A stretch of DNA of 64,000 bases from Novosphingobium colocasiae (GCF_014652555.1 NZ_BMZA01000006.1:59915-123914), one strand, 5' to 3'; positions 29,827 through 38,817 are shown, counted from the stretch's first letter. The notes: a model not told the origin generated them from the sequence alone. Numbers and translations: made by a program.

Positions 29827-30166
29827 CGATGAGGGTCCGCTCAAAATAATAAAAAGAGATATATTTAAGAAGGATGATGGAGTCTGTTGGCCCTGTGGAT
29901 ACTGGGGACGGGGCGGCATTGCCCGATTTGTGCCCGGCTGGCCAGTCCCAAACCGGCCTACCGACTCCGGGCTGTGGTTGAGTCAAACGGATGTTGTCCG
30001 CCTTATCCCCAGCCTGTGGATCGCGTAGCGCCCCTGTCCACAAACGGGCAGTGCAATTGCCGGTAACGGGCATGGAATCGCGGTTTGGATTGTCCCCCGA
30101 GTTGTCAGCCGAGTGTTCCCGTGGTTATGCATGGGTTTGTCCACAAGCCCCGGGTCCTGATCGCAC
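29827..30166. other. Probable chromosome replication origin (oriC)
   Basis: A 340-bp noncoding gap between hemE and ppsR (DUF299), the same gene pair that flanks Cori in Caulobacter. It has an AT-rich stretch at 29842-29873 that could melt. DnaA-box-like 9-mers (consensus TTATCCACA) lie at 29894-29902 (minus, 8/9), 30003-30011 (8/9), 30015-30023 (minus, 7/9), 30034-30042 (7/9) and 30137-30145 (8/9). Three GANTC methylation sites lie at 29879, 29963 and 29980. A lone TTAA at 29865 is only a CtrA half-site. Confidence 0.65.
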
Positions 30167-31015
30167 ATGGCGCGTTTCCACCTTCATCTCCTCTCGGATT
30201 CGACCGGCGAAACGCTGGAGATGATCGCCAAGGCGGCGCTCGCCCAGTTCGATGACGATACCGACGTCCAGCGCCACTTCTGGCCCATGGTCCGCTCGCA
30301 CCAGCACCTCGACCGGATCATGAAGGACATCGCCGAAACGCGCGGACTGGTGTTCTTCACCCTCGTCAACGAAGATACCCGCAAGGCGCTGCAGGAACGC
30401 TGCCAGGCGCTGGACATCCCGGCGCTGGCCGTGCTCGATGGCGTGACCGATGCGCTGGAAGCGATGCTGGGCCAGGAAGCCAAGGGCCGTCCCGGCCGCC
30501 AGCACCGGCTGGACGATGCCTATTTCGCGCGGGTCGAAGCGATCCAGTTCACCATCGCCCATGATGACGGGATCGCCTGGGATGATTGGGAGGAAGCGCA
30601 TATCGTGCTGGCGGGCGTTTCGCGCACCAGCAAGACGCCCACCAGCATCTATCTCGCCAATCGCGGCTACAAGGTCGCCAATATCCCGATCGTGGTGGAA
30701 AGCCCGCCGCCCCCTGCCCTCTATGGGCTCAAGCGCCCGTTGGTGGTCGGGCTGACCACAGCGCCCGAACGGCTGATCCAGATCCGTCGCAACCGTCTGC
30801 TGTCGCTCAGCCAGTCGCCCGACACCGATTACGTCAAGAGCGAGCGGGTGGAGGACGAGATCAAGTTCGCCCGGCGCATGTTCGCGGACAATTCGTGGCC
30901 GGTGATCGACGTCACCCGGCGCTCGATCGAGGAAACCGCGGCGGCGGTGATCAACCTCTACAACGAACGGATCGCCGCCGGGGCGCAAGGGCCGACCGGG
31001 CCCAAGCCGATCTGA
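30167..31015 (+). CDS. ppsR: Phosphoenolpyruvate synthase / pyruvate phosphate dikinase regulatory protein (DUF299)
   Basis: A 282-residue bifunctional kinase/pyrophosphorylase that switches PEP synthase or pyruvate phosphate dikinase off and on. The P-loop is [11 protein letters not shown], and the N-terminal [18 protein letters not shown] is the family signature; [15 protein letters not shown] and [15 protein letters not shown] follow. In Caulobacter the equivalent gene (RP001) marks one side of the origin. It starts at ATG 30167 and probably leads the maf-aroE-coaE run, with 29 bases before maf. Confidence 0.95.
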   Translation: MARFHLHLLSDSTGETLEMIAKAALAQFDDDTDVQRHFWPMVRSHQHLDRIMKDIAETRGLVFFTLVNEDTRKALQERCQALDIPALAVLDGVTDALEAMLGQEAKGRPGRQHRLDDAYFARVEAIQFTIAHDDGIAWDDWEEAHIVLAGVSRTSKTPTSIYLANRGYKVANIPIVVESPPPPALYGLKRPLVVGLTTAPERLIQIRRNRLLSLSQSPDTDYVKSERVEDEIKFARRMFADNSWPVIDVTRRSIEETAAAVINLYNERIAAGAQGPTGPKPI

Positions 31016-31044
31016 CCCCGCATTACAGACAGGACCCGCCAAGG

Positions 31045-31626
31045 ATGATTCTCGCTTCCAACAGCGCCTCGCGCCGGGCGATGCTCGAAGCGGCGGGCCT
31101 GTCGTTCGCCAGCCAACCCGCAGACGTGGACGAACGCGCGCTGGAAGCGGCGCTGGCCGGTGCGCCGGCGGCAACGGTGGCGCTGGAGCTGGCCCGCGCC
31201 AAGGCGCTCGCGGTTTCGGCCACGCAGCCGGGTGAACTGGTACTGGGCAGCGATTCGCTGGTGGTGTGCGATGGCCGGCGGTTCGACAAGCCCGCCAGCC
31301 GTGCACAGGCGGCCGAACATTTGCGCGCCTTTTCCGGCAAGGTTATGCACTTGCATAGCGCGGCGGCGCTGGCGCGCGATGGCGTGGTGCTGTGGTCCGC
31401 CCCGGATCTGGCGGCGCTGCACGTGATCGCGATGTCGCCTGAATTCATCGCCGCCTATCTCGATGCCGAATGGCCCGCAGTGGCGGGCTGTGTCGGCGTG
31501 TTCCGCATCGAGGCGCGCGGGGTGACGCTGTTCGAGCGAATCGAGGGCGACTATTTCACCATCCTGGGCATGCCGCTGATGAAAGTGCTGGGTGCACTGC
31601 GCGATCTGGGGGAGCTGGCGCGATGA
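31045..31626 (+). CDS. maf: Maf-like nucleoside triphosphate pyrophosphatase
   Basis: A 193-residue enzyme that removes non-canonical nucleotides. It begins [19 protein letters not shown], the Maf signature, with [13 protein letters not shown] (catalytic region), a [17 protein letters not shown] turn and a final [12 protein letters not shown]. In alphaproteobacteria this copy sits before aroE and coaE. The start is ATG 31045 with AAGGA just upstream; its stop overlaps the aroE ATG by four bases. Confidence 0.95.
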   Translation: MILASNSASRRAMLEAAGLSFASQPADVDERALEAALAGAPAATVALELARAKALAVSATQPGELVLGSDSLVVCDGRRFDKPASRAQAAEHLRAFSGKVMHLHSAAALARDGVVLWSAPDLAALHVIAMSPEFIAAYLDAEWPAVAGCVGVFRIEARGVTLFERIEGDYFTILGMPLMKVLGALRDLGELAR

Positions 31627-32432
31627 CGACGCCTTATGCCGAAGTGATCGGCAACCCCATCGCCCAGTCCAAGTCGCCCGCTATCCATGGGTTCTGGCTT
31701 TCCGCGCTGGGCCTGGCCGGGCGCTATGACCGGGCCCTCGTCGAAACCGCTTCACCCGCTGACTACATCACCGCGCGGCGCACGGACGCCGCCTGGCGCG
31801 GCTGCAATGTCACCATGCCGCACAAGCAATCGGTGATGCCGCTGCTCGACCGGCTCGATCCGCTGGCAGCGCGGGTCGGTGCGGTGAATACCGTGATCCC
31901 TGCGGAGGACGGCACGCTGACCGGCTACAACACCGATGTGCCGGGCTTCTGGGAACCGCTGGCCGGCCGATCCTTTGCCAGCGCGCTCGTCGTCGGCGCG
32001 GGCGGTGCGGCGCGCGCCGTCCTGGCGGCGCTGGCAGATGCCGGGGTGGCGACCATCACCCTCCAGAACCGCAGCCTGGCCAAGGCCGAGGCGCTGCTGG
32101 CCGAATTCGGCATCGCCGGGACGGTCGAGCCGATCGGCACCGCAGGCACTGCGGTGGACCTGCTGGTCAACACCTCGGCGATGGGCATGGTCGGGCAAGC
32201 GCCCTTCCCGCTCGATCTGCTCGGCCGGGTGCGGGAAACCGGCGTGGTCTACGATATCGTCACCAGTCCGCTCGATACCGCGCTGCTGATCGCGGCGCGC
32301 CAGCGCGGGCTGGCGACGGTGGATGGGCTGGCGATGCTGATCGGCCAGGCAGACCACGCTTTCCGCCGGTTTTTCGGCGCGGTTCCGCCGCGCGAACGCG
32401 ATGCCGAATTGCGCAAAGTATTGACGGCATGA
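31623..32432 (+). CDS. aroE: Shikimate dehydrogenase (NADP+)
   Basis: It reduces 3-dehydroshikimate in aromatic amino acid synthesis. 269 residues: the substrate site is [18 protein letters not shown] and [17 protein letters not shown] (catalytic lysine in the latter), the NADP site is [17 protein letters not shown] followed by [10 protein letters not shown], and the C terminus has [19 protein letters not shown] overlaps join it to maf before and coaE after, so the three are one translationally coupled operon. Confidence 0.97.
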   Translation: MTTPYAEVIGNPIAQSKSPAIHGFWLSALGLAGRYDRALVETASPADYITARRTDAAWRGCNVTMPHKQSVMPLLDRLDPLAARVGAVNTVIPAEDGTLTGYNTDVPGFWEPLAGRSFASALVVGAGGAARAVLAALADAGVATITLQNRSLAKAEALLAEFGIAGTVEPIGTAGTAVDLLVNTSAMGMVGQAPFPLDLLGRVRETGVVYDIVTSPLDTALLIAARQRGLATVDGLAMLIGQADHAFRRFFGAVPPRERDAELRKVLTA

Positions 32433-33025
32433 CCGCGGGCCAGCCCTTCGTGCTCGGCCTCACCGGCTCCATCGGCATGGGCAAGTCCACCGTGGCGGGC
32501 ATGCTGCGCGCGCTCGATGTGCCGGTATTCGATGCCGACGCCGCCGTCCACCAACTGCAAGGCCCGGGCGGCGTACTGCTGGCCCCGATCGAGGCCGAAT
32601 TTCCCGGCTCGACCGGTCCGCAAGGGGTGGAGCGGGTGAAGCTGGGGGCCATGGTGTTCGGCAACCCCGCCGCCCTCGCCCGGCTTGAAGCGATCGTTCA
32701 CCCGGCGGTCCATCGCATGCGCGCCGATTTCGTGCGCGAATATGCGCAGGCACCGCTGCTGGTCTTCGATATCCCGCTGCTGTTCGAAAAGGGCCGCGAT
32801 CCCCGGATCGATGCGGTCGCGGTGGTCTCTGCCCCCGCCGAAACGCAGAGGGCCCGGGTGCTGGCCCGGCCGGGAATGACCGAGGAAAAGTTCGAGCGCA
32901 TCCTCGGCCTCCAGGTGCCCGACGCGCAGAAGCGGCAACTGGGCGATTATGTCATCGACACCGGCCTTTCCCTGGCCGACACGCGGGCGCAGGTCGAGGC
33001 GCTGGTTCGCCGCTTGCGCGGCTGA
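32429..33025 (+). CDS. coaE: Dephospho-CoA kinase
   Basis: It catalyses the last step of coenzyme A synthesis. 198 residues; the P-loop is LTGSIGMGKSTVAGML, followed by VFDADAAVHQL and LVFDIPLLFEKG. The ATG overlaps the aroE stop by four bases. Downstream is a large inverted repeat and then dnaQ. Confidence 0.96.
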   Translation: MTAGQPFVLGLTGSIGMGKSTVAGMLRALDVPVFDADAAVHQLQGPGGVLLAPIEAEFPGSTGPQGVERVKLGAMVFGNPAALARLEAIVHPAVHRMRADFVREYAQAPLLVFDIPLLFEKGRDPRIDAVAVVSAPAETQRARVLARPGMTEEKFERILGLQVPDAQKRQLGDYVIDTGLSLADTRAQVEALVRRLRG

Positions 33026-33050
33026 AGCTAAAGTACGGTGGCCTGACTTT

Positions 33051-33146
33051 TCGTCGTCCCGGGCTTTGACCCGGTACCCCGCTTCTTTCCTGGAAAAAGC
33101 GCTTCGCAAGCGGGGCCCCGGGTCGAAGCCCGGGGTGACGATGACG
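33051..33146. repeat. Imperfect inverted repeat between coaE and dnaQ
   Basis: The left arm at about 33051-33083 (CGTCGTCCCGGGCTTTGACC...) pairs with the right arm at about 33109-33146 (...GGTCGAAGCCCGGGGTGACG), with a few mismatches and a loop of about 25 bases. Repeats of this kind are widespread between genes in sphingomonads. It may also end the coaE transcript. The rest of the 204-bp gap shows no gene. Confidence 0.75.
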
Positions 33147-33229
33147 GGATGAAGCTTCCATCCAGGCCGTTCAGATTTATCCTGTGATGGCCCTTGCGCC
33201 CCGCCCGCATGAGGCAGATATGTGACGTA

Positions 33230-33913
33230 ATGCGAGAGATCATCTTCGATACGGAGACGACCGGTCTGGATCCCAAGACCGGAGACCGGCTGGTCGAGAT
33301 CGGCTGCATCGAAATGGTCAATCGGGTCACCACCGGCCGCACCTTCCACGTCTATGTAAACCCCGAAAGGGACATGCCGGCCGAAGCCGAAGCGGTCCAC
33401 GGCCTGTCCGCCGCGTTCCTGGCCGACAAGCCGCGCTTTGCCGAAGTGGCGGCGGATTTCCTCGAATTCATCGGCGATGCGCCGATGGTGGCGCACAATG
33501 CCGGCTTCGATTTCGGCTTCATCAACGCCGAACTCAGGCTTTGTGGCCTGCCCGAGGTCGATCGCGGCCGGATGGTCGATACGGTTGCGCTCGCCCGTGT
33601 GCGCCATCCCGGGGCCAAGCTCTCGCTCGATGCGCTGTGCAGCCGCTACGGCATCGATCGCAGCCACCGCACCCTGCACGGCGCGCTGCTCGATGCCGAA
33701 CTGCTGGCGCAGGTTTATGTCGAATTGCGCGGCGGCCGCCAGATCGGTCTGGAACTGGTCGCCGAAACCACCGAAATCGTGACGGAAATCAAGGTCCTCG
33801 TCCGAACGGACCGGCAATACCGTCAGCCGCGTCCCCACGCGGCCACCGCTGAGGAACTCGCCGCGCATGCGATCTTCCTCCAGTCGGTCGATGCCCCGCT
33901 CTGGGGCACTTGA
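33230..33913 (+). CDS. dnaQ: DNA polymerase III epsilon subunit (3'-5' proofreading exonuclease)
   Basis: A 227-residue proofreading exonuclease of the replicative polymerase. The DEDDh motifs are visible: IIFDTETTGLDP (Exo I), VAHNAGFDFGFINAEL (Exo II) and HRTLHGALLDAELLAQVY (Exo III, with the HxxxxD spacing). The start ATG 33230 (MREIIFDTETTG) fits the family; a TTG at 33194 is in frame but adds 12 residues without support. The C terminus is the polymerase-binding part. Confidence 0.95.
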   Translation: MREIIFDTETTGLDPKTGDRLVEIGCIEMVNRVTTGRTFHVYVNPERDMPAEAEAVHGLSAAFLADKPRFAEVAADFLEFIGDAPMVAHNAGFDFGFINAELRLCGLPEVDRGRMVDTVALARVRHPGAKLSLDALCSRYGIDRSHRTLHGALLDAELLAQVYVELRGGRQIGLELVAETTEIVTEIKVLVRTDRQYRQPRPHAATAEELAAHAIFLQSVDAPLWGT

Positions 33914-33938
33914 GCTCTAGCAAGAGGAGAATACGCCC

Positions 33939-34508
33939 ATGGATATCCGCGTTTCCGGTCATCAGGTCGATACGGGTGCAGCCCTTCAGACCCACGCCAG
34001 CGAGCGACTGACTGCGATCATCGCGAAGTATTTCAACCGGGCGCTGTCGTCGCACGTGACGTTCGGCCGAGCGCCTGCCGGCGCGTTCCGATGCGACATC
34101 ATCATGCATGTCATGCAGAACCTCGTGCTCAAGGGCACCGGCGTCGCCCATGACGCGCACATCGCGCTCGATCAGGCTTCGGAAAAGATCGACAAGCAGC
34201 TTCGCCGTTACAAGCGCCGCCTCAAGGACCGTCACGAACAGACGGCTTTCGTCGCCGCTGCCGAAGAAGCCGCGTACACCATCTTCGAGGAACCGCCGGT
34301 CGACCACGAGGAAGAGGTCGAGATGGACGCGCCGGTCGTCATCGCCGAGACCCGCGTGGACGTTCCCGAAGCCACCGTTTCGGATGCGGTGATGATGCTC
34401 GACTTGCGCAATACCACCGCGCTTCTGTTCAAAAACGCTGGCACTGGCCGCCATAATATGGTTTACCGCCGCGGCGACGGGTCGATCGGCTGGGTTGAAC
34501 CGCACTGA
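33939..34508 (+). CDS. hpf: Long-form ribosome hibernation promoting factor
   Basis: A 189-residue protein that packs idle ribosomes into 100S dimers. The N-terminal S30AE domain (MDIRVSGHQVDTGAAL, KIDKQLRRYKRRLKDR) is followed by a linker and a C-terminal dimerisation domain (SDAVMMLDLRNTTALLF, YRRGDGSIGWVEPH). The C-terminal domain makes it the long form, usual outside the gammaproteobacteria. It lies 26 bases after dnaQ and is followed by a hairpin and ptsN, a common alphaproteobacterial pairing. Confidence 0.95.
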   Translation: MDIRVSGHQVDTGAALQTHASERLTAIIAKYFNRALSSHVTFGRAPAGAFRCDIIMHVMQNLVLKGTGVAHDAHIALDQASEKIDKQLRRYKRRLKDRHEQTAFVAAAEEAAYTIFEEPPVDHEEEVEMDAPVVIAETRVDVPEATVSDAVMMLDLRNTTALLFKNAGTGRHNMVYRRGDGSIGWVEPH

Positions 34509-34576
34509 GTTCGCAGGCGCATGCCTGCGGTGCTCGCTTCTGGCCCCCAGGCGCCATCCAGATCGGAGGAGAGGGT

Positions 34577-34607
34577 CCAGCTTCCGGAACGTCCGGAAGC
34601 TGGCTTT
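34577..34607 (+). terminator. Hairpin between hpf and ptsN
   Basis: CCAGCTTCCGG (34577-34587) pairs perfectly with CCGGAAGCTGG (34593-34603) across a 5-base loop. The T tract after it is weak (CTTTG), so it may attenuate rather than fully stop transcription into ptsN. Confidence 0.65.
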
Positions 34608-34650
34608 GTGCAGCAATCGTAAACCGATCGAGATTAGAACAAGAAGTGCG

Positions 34651-35112
34651 ATGAGTAGTCTCTTCACTCTGCTGCCCGATGCCGTTGCCATTGACAGCGC
34701 GGACAGCAAGAACGCCATTCTGGATCGGCTGTCGGGCCTCTTTGCAGAGGTCTATCAGCTCGATCGCAAGGCCGTCCTGGCCCGCATCGTCGAGCGTGAG
34801 CAGCTCGGCAGCACGGGATTCGGGCGGTCGATTGCGATTCCGCATGCGCGCCTTCCCGGACTCAGCCGTCCGGTCGCCGCCTTCATCCGGCTGGCCGCTC
34901 CGGTCGAATTCGATGCCGCCGACGGCATGCCGATCGATCTGGTGTTCGGCCTGCTGTCGCCCGAAGGGGCCGGTGCCACCCATCTCCACGCCTTGGCTGC
35001 CATTTCCCGGCTGATGCGCGATGATCGCATGCACGCCGCCCTGCTGGCCGCCCCCGGCCACGAGGCGCTGTTCAGCCTGCTCAGCAACTCGATCGATCGC
35101 GATGCTGCCTGA
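34651..35112 (+). CDS. ptsN: Nitrogen-PTS phosphocarrier EIIA-Ntr
   Basis: A 153-residue EIIA domain of the regulatory phosphotransferase system. The phosphorylated histidine is H65 in IAIPHARLPG, preceded by VEREQLGSTGFG. It signals nitrogen and potassium state rather than moving sugar. ATG 34651 is the start. Its end overlaps the next gene by 11 bases. Confidence 0.94.
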   Translation: MSSLFTLLPDAVAIDSADSKNAILDRLSGLFAEVYQLDRKAVLARIVEREQLGSTGFGRSIAIPHARLPGLSRPVAAFIRLAAPVEFDAADGMPIDLVFGLLSPEGAGATHLHALAAISRLMRDDRMHAALLAAPGHEALFSLLSNSIDRDAA

Positions 35113-35614
35113 CGAAAAGTCCGCGACGGGCGCGGTTCCGTCGATCCCCGGCCCCTCCACCCCCGGCGCGGCGCGGCACTGGCGCGCGTTGGAGAGCCTC
35201 TATGCCTCCGCCCCCGTCAACCGGCTGTTCCGCTCGCACATCAACATCGACGGCGAAGGGCTGGCCTGCATCACCTTCGATGTTGACGAGACCTGCTTCC
35301 ACGCTGCCGGTGCGGCGCACGGGACGATCTATTTCAAGATGCTGGATGATGCCGCGTTCTATGCGGCGAATACGCTGGTGACCGACCGGTTCCTGCTGAC
35401 CACATCGTTCAACCTTCATTTCAGCCAGCCGATCCGGGGCGGCCGCATCGTTGCCGAAGGCCGGTGGGTCAGCGGCCGTCGCCGGGTGCTGGTGGCGGAA
35501 TCGCGGCTGGTCGATGCCGATGGCGAAGAAGTGGGGCGCGGCACCGGCACCTTCATGCGCTCGCACATCGCCCTTTCCGGCCTGCCCGGGTACGCCGCAC
35601 CGCGCGGCGATTGA
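35102..35614 (+). CDS. Hotdog-fold thioesterase (PaaI-like)
   Basis: A 170-residue single hotdog domain. The pattern HAAGAAHGTIYFKMLDDAAFYAA and FNLHFSQPIRGGRIVAEGRW matches the PaaI/4HBT family of acyl-CoA thioesterases; the substrate is unknown. ATG 35102 overlaps the ptsN end by 11 bases, which points to coupled translation. The frame is open upstream but that part is a shadow of ptsN. Confidence 0.87.
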   Translation: MLPDEKSATGAVPSIPGPSTPGAARHWRALESLYASAPVNRLFRSHINIDGEGLACITFDVDETCFHAAGAAHGTIYFKMLDDAAFYAANTLVTDRFLLTTSFNLHFSQPIRGGRIVAEGRWVSGRRRVLVAESRLVDADGEEVGRGTGTFMRSHIALSGLPGYAAPRGD

Positions 35615-35625
35615 ACGGCACGGCC

Positions 35626-35964
35626 ATGACCGGTCGCCTGCCTGCACACCTCGAAGTGAGCGGACTGATTCGCCGGGTGAGTGCTGCCGGCGGCTTCGCG
35701 GCGGTCTTGCGCAAGGGCGAACCCGATGCCGGGACGATCCTAATCGTATTGCTGGAAAATGGCCGGAATGCGCGACTTTTCGAGCGTATTCCGCAAGCTG
35801 ATGGCACCCGGAAATGGGCCTGTACCAGGCAGGAAGACGCTGAAAACAAACAGGACTTCGCCGACTACCTGAACCGGAGGGGAGATCGCGATCCGGACCT
35901 GTGGGTGGTCGAACTTGATGTCGCACAGGGCGAACGGCTCATCGGCAATGGCGACGATTGCTGA
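35626..35964 (+). CDS. DUF1491 family protein
   Basis: A 112-residue cytoplasmic protein. The patterns LEVSGLIRRVSAAGGFAAVL, GTILIVLLENGRNARLFER and NRRGDRDPDLWVVELDV fit DUF1491, a small alphaproteobacterial family of unknown function. ATG 35626 lies 11 bases after the thioesterase stop, so it probably belongs to the ptsN operon. A short hairpin (35968-35986, ACTTGCAA arms) follows its stop. Confidence 0.82.
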   Translation: MTGRLPAHLEVSGLIRRVSAAGGFAAVLRKGEPDAGTILIVLLENGRNARLFERIPQADGTRKWACTRQEDAENKQDFADYLNRRGDRDPDLWVVELDVAQGERLIGNGDDC

Positions 35965-35967
35965 TTG

Positions 35968-35986
35968 ACTTGCAAGCTTTGCAAGT
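35968..35986. terminator. Short hairpin after the DUF1491 gene
   Basis: ACTTGCAA and TTGCAAGT are perfect 8-bp arms around a 3-base loop, then TAAAG. It is either a weak terminator or an operator-like palindrome. Nothing else is seen in the 190-bp gap before the cell-wall hydrolase. Confidence 0.4.
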
Positions 35987-36154
35987 TAAAGGCCGCCTCG
36001 CAAACGCGGAAGCGGCTCTGGGGGCATTTCGGCATACCGGGCTAGCACGCAGACGGGGAACTGTCGGCAGGATCGGGTTGGGTCAGGACGCTGTTACAGG
36101 TGTCAACCGCTTCCTCCTGCGTCGGATCGGTTCACCGCACTCGATTCTGATCGA

Positions 36155-36805
36155 ATGCGAAGCAAAGTTAAATGGGCCAGCGCGGTTGCGGTGGCCGGGT
36201 CGCTCGCGACCATCGTGTTAAGCGCCCAGGGTTCGGGCGCGATCGCATCGGAAATGATCCCGGTGCTGGTCCAATCGGAACCCGTGACCGCAGCCGTCGA
36301 GGCCGGTCGACAGGTGCATTTCGTGGCCGAGCCGGTAGTGCAGCAAGTGCCCGGCAACCCGGCCCCCGCCGTCGAAAACAGCGACGATGACGCTGCCACC
36401 TTGCAGGAAGCCGTCGCCGATCAGCCGGTCGACGATACGCTGGGAAGCCAGTTGCGCTGCCTCGCTTCGGCCATCTATTTCGAAGCACGCGGCGAATCGC
36501 TGGAAGGCCAGCTTGCCGTCGGCCGGGTGATCGTCAACCGGTCGCAATCGGGCCGCTTCCCGGCCAGCTATTGCGGCGTCGTGCTCCAGCCATCGCAATT
36601 CTCGTTCCTGCGGGGTGGCCGGATACCCGGTGCGCGCGAGGCATCGCGTGACTGGCGTGAAGCGGTGGCCATCGCCCGCATCGCCGATGCCGGATCGTGG
36701 GCCAGCCCGGCCAAGGGCGCGCTGTTCTTCCACGCGACGCGCGTCTCCCCACGCTGGCGCCTGCAACGCATCGCCCGCGTCGACAATCACGTATTCTATC
36801 GCTGA
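36155..36805 (+). CDS. Cell-wall hydrolase (SleB/Hydrolase_2 family)
   Basis: A 216-residue exported protein with an N-terminal hydrophobic signal (WASAVAVAGSLATIVLSA), a disordered linker, and a C-terminal SleB-like domain: LRCLASAIYFEARGESLEGQLAVGRVIVNR carries the catalytic glutamate region, followed by YCGVVLQPSQFSF and GALFFHATRVSP. The family cleaves peptidoglycan sugars. ATG 36155 is the start. Confidence 0.9.
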   Translation: MRSKVKWASAVAVAGSLATIVLSAQGSGAIASEMIPVLVQSEPVTAAVEAGRQVHFVAEPVVQQVPGNPAPAVENSDDDAATLQEAVADQPVDDTLGSQLRCLASAIYFEARGESLEGQLAVGRVIVNRSQSGRFPASYCGVVLQPSQFSFLRGGRIPGAREASRDWREAVAIARIADAGSWASPAKGALFFHATRVSPRWRLQRIARVDNHVFYR

Positions 36806-36832
36806 GGAAGGGCCGGGGCGCGGCCCCGGCCG

Positions 36833-37621
36833 TCAGGCGGCGATCCGCACCCAGACGGGGGCGTGATCGCTGGCCTTTTCCCGGCCACGATGCGCCTTGT
36901 CCACCCCGCATTCGACCAGCCGGTCGGCCAGTTCGGGGGAGAGCAGGGCGTGATCGATCCGAAACCCGTGGTCGCGCTGCCAGGCTCCGGCCTGGTAATC
37001 CCAATAGGTCCACACTCCGCCACGCGGATTGTGCAGCGCCAGCGCATCGGTCCAGCCATCGCCCAGCAGCCGGATATAGGCATCGCGCGATTGCGGCTGC
37101 ATCAGCGCATCGCTTGCCATCGCCGGGGGTGACCAGACGTCGCGGTCGGTCGGGATGACGTTATAGTCTCCGGTGACGATCGCGGGCACTTCCTCGGCAC
37201 GGATCTGCGCCATGCGCGTGCGCAGGCGTTCCATCCAGCGCAGCTTGTAGGCGAATTTGGGCCCCGGCTCGCCATCGTGGAAGACGGGGTTGCCGTTCGG
37301 CAGGTAGATGCACACCACCCGGACGCCGAACACGTCCGCCTCCAGGTAACGCGAATGTTCGTCCTCAGGCTCGCCCTCAAGCCCGCGACGGACTTCGCGG
37401 GGAGCTTCGCCGTCCGCCAGGATGGCGACGCCGTTGAAGCCTTTCTGGCCGTGCCAGATGCCGTGATAGCCCAGCTTCTCGAACTCGGCGATCGGGAAGC
37501 CTTCGTCCTGGCTCTTGATTTCCTGCAGGCAGGCGACGGCGGGGCGGGTTTCCTCCAGCCATTCGAGCAGCCGCGGCAGCCGCGCCTTGACGCCGTTGAT
37601 ATTGAAGCTGGCGATTTTCAA
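36833..37621 (-). CDS. xthA: Exodeoxyribonuclease III
   Basis: A 262-residue AP endonuclease and 3'-5' exonuclease of base-excision repair. MKIASFNINGVKARL at the start, CLQEIKSQD (metal-binding glutamate), VTGDYNVIPTDRDV, and DHGFRIDHALLS with a final KASDHAPVWV (catalytic DH pairs) are all present. I chose TTG 37621, which overlaps the erpA stop (TTGA) and gives the family N terminus; a TTG seven codons earlier is inside erpA. Confidence 0.94.
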   Translation of the reverse strand: MKIASFNINGVKARLPRLLEWLEETRPAVACLQEIKSQDEGFPIAEFEKLGYHGIWHGQKGFNGVAILADGEAPREVRRGLEGEPEDEHSRYLEADVFGVRVVCIYLPNGNPVFHDGEPGPKFAYKLRWMERLRTRMAQIRAEEVPAIVTGDYNVIPTDRDVWSPPAMASDALMQPQSRDAYIRLLGDGWTDALALHNPRGGVWTYWDYQAGAWQRDHGFRIDHALLSPELADRLVECGVDKAHRGREKASDHAPVWVRIAA

Positions 37622-37989
37622 ATCGAGAAGCTCGATCCGCAACCACAGCCCGATGCGGCGTTGGGATTGTCCACCCGGAACGCCGCCCCGCCCAGCGATT
37701 CGACGTAGTCCACCACGCAGCCGCTGACGAGATCAAGGCTGGCGGGATCAACCACCAGCCGCACCCCGGCGGTTTCCGAAACCGCATCCTCGGCATCGAC
37801 ATCGTCCGCCAGCCCGAACCGGTACTGGAAGCCGGAGCAGCCGCCGCCTTCGACCGACAGGCGCAGGATCGCGGGTTTTCCCTGTTTGCCGGCGATCGCG
37901 GCCACGCGGGTGGCGGCCGCCGTGCTCAGGCTGACGGGTGCCGGGCCGGCATCGGGGAGGGCGGAAGACTGGGGTGCGGGCTGATCCAT
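37618..37989 (-). CDS. erpA: Iron-sulfur cluster insertion protein (ErpA/A-type carrier)
   Basis: 123 residues; an A-type carrier that hands Fe-S clusters to apo-enzymes. The three conserved cysteines are in VEGGGCSGFQYRF and ASGCGCGSSFSI. The first 25 residues are a flexible extension. It is translationally coupled to xthA by a four-base overlap, an arrangement seen in other alphaproteobacteria. Clients in this window would include the ferredoxins and class I fumarase. Confidence 0.93.
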   Translation of the reverse strand: MDQPAPQSSALPDAGPAPVSLSTAAATRVAAIAGKQGKPAILRLSVEGGGCSGFQYRFGLADDVDAEDAVSETAGVRLVVDPASLDLVSGCVVDYVESLGGAAFRVDNPNAASGCGCGSSFSI

Positions 37990-38089
37990 GCCACCGAATG
38001 TAGGCCGCGCCGCGCATCACCACAAGGCGTGCGCGAAAAGGGAAGGGCGGCGCGCTCGCGCCCCGCCCGCAAGGCAGACGGGAAACCCG

Positions 38090-38515
38090 TCAGGCCGTCT
38101 GGATATAGGTCCGCATCTGCGCGGCTTCGCGTTCCACCTTGTCGAGCCGGTGCTTCACCAGATCGCCGATCGAGACGAACGCGATCATCCGCTTGCCTTC
38201 GACGATCGGCAGATGGCGGATGCGGCGCTGGGTCATCAGCGTCAGCGCTTCGAGCGCCGATGTTTCGGCCGTGGCGGTGACCGGCGGCGTGGTCATCACC
38301 TGGCCCACCGGCAGGGCCAGAACGCCGGCACCTGATTCGCGCAGGCGATAAATCACGTCTCGTTCGGAAAAGATGCCGACCAGTTCCTGCCCATCCATCA
38401 CCGGCAGCGCGCCGATGCGTTGTTCGGCAAGCAATTCAATAGCCTTGCTGACGGCCGTAGCGACAGAGCAGGTAATCGGGGCACGACGACCCACAATAAT
38501 CCGACCAATGGTCAT
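38090..38515 (-). CDS. Two-CBS-domain protein
   Basis: A 141-residue protein made of two CBS modules (residues about 5-60 and 72-128), e.g. RIGALPVMDGQELVGIFSERDV and RIRHLPIVEGKRMIAFVSIGDL. Stand-alone CBS pairs bind adenine nucleotides and regulate other proteins or act in nucleotide sensing; the partner is unknown. ATG 38515 (MTIGRIIVG) is preceded by an AGGGAGAG leader; the in-frame sequence up to 38701 runs into the repeat region and is rejected. Confidence 0.9.
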   Translation of the reverse strand: MTIGRIIVGRRAPITCSVATAVSKAIELLAEQRIGALPVMDGQELVGIFSERDVIYRLRESGAGVLALPVGQVMTTPPVTATAETSALEALTLMTQRRIRHLPIVEGKRMIAFVSIGDLVKHRLDKVEREAAQMRTYIQTA

Positions 38516-38660
38516 GTATGGCTCTCCCTTTTTCTGATTTTCGCCCTCGCTGGAGCAGGAAGAGTGTAACACAATTGCGACAAGTTCCAAACGCGGGCGG
38601 CAGGTCCTTGCGCCGTGCAGACGTTGTTGGTGGTCAGGGGGCGTGGGAAAGATCAGGAAG

Positions 38661-38817
38661 AATGGTTCACGCGGAGACGCGGAGGCGCAGAGAACCTGCA
38701 CGGCACCGCAGGCTCCTGCTCATTCTCAACGTCGCGGAAAACGCATGGTTGAACAGGAGTGCCGGGCTGCGCCAATCGCAACACCTCTGCGCCTCCGCGC
38801 CTCCGCGTGAACCATTT
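38661..38817. repeat. Palindromic element A, copy 1
   Basis: A noncoding element of about 157 bp with long end arms: AATGGTTCACGCGGAGACG at 38661 and its near reverse complement, ending ...CCGCGTGAACCATT at 38816. Its interior is shared with copies at 39075-39223 and 47743-47902. It continues directly into element B, making a composite of about 350 bp. Reading frames inside are not real genes. Confidence 0.85.

Noticed and set aside
36833..37642. xthA start at TTG 37642
   Set aside because: It would lie inside erpA. The TTG at 37621 overlaps the erpA stop and gives the standard MKIASFNI start.
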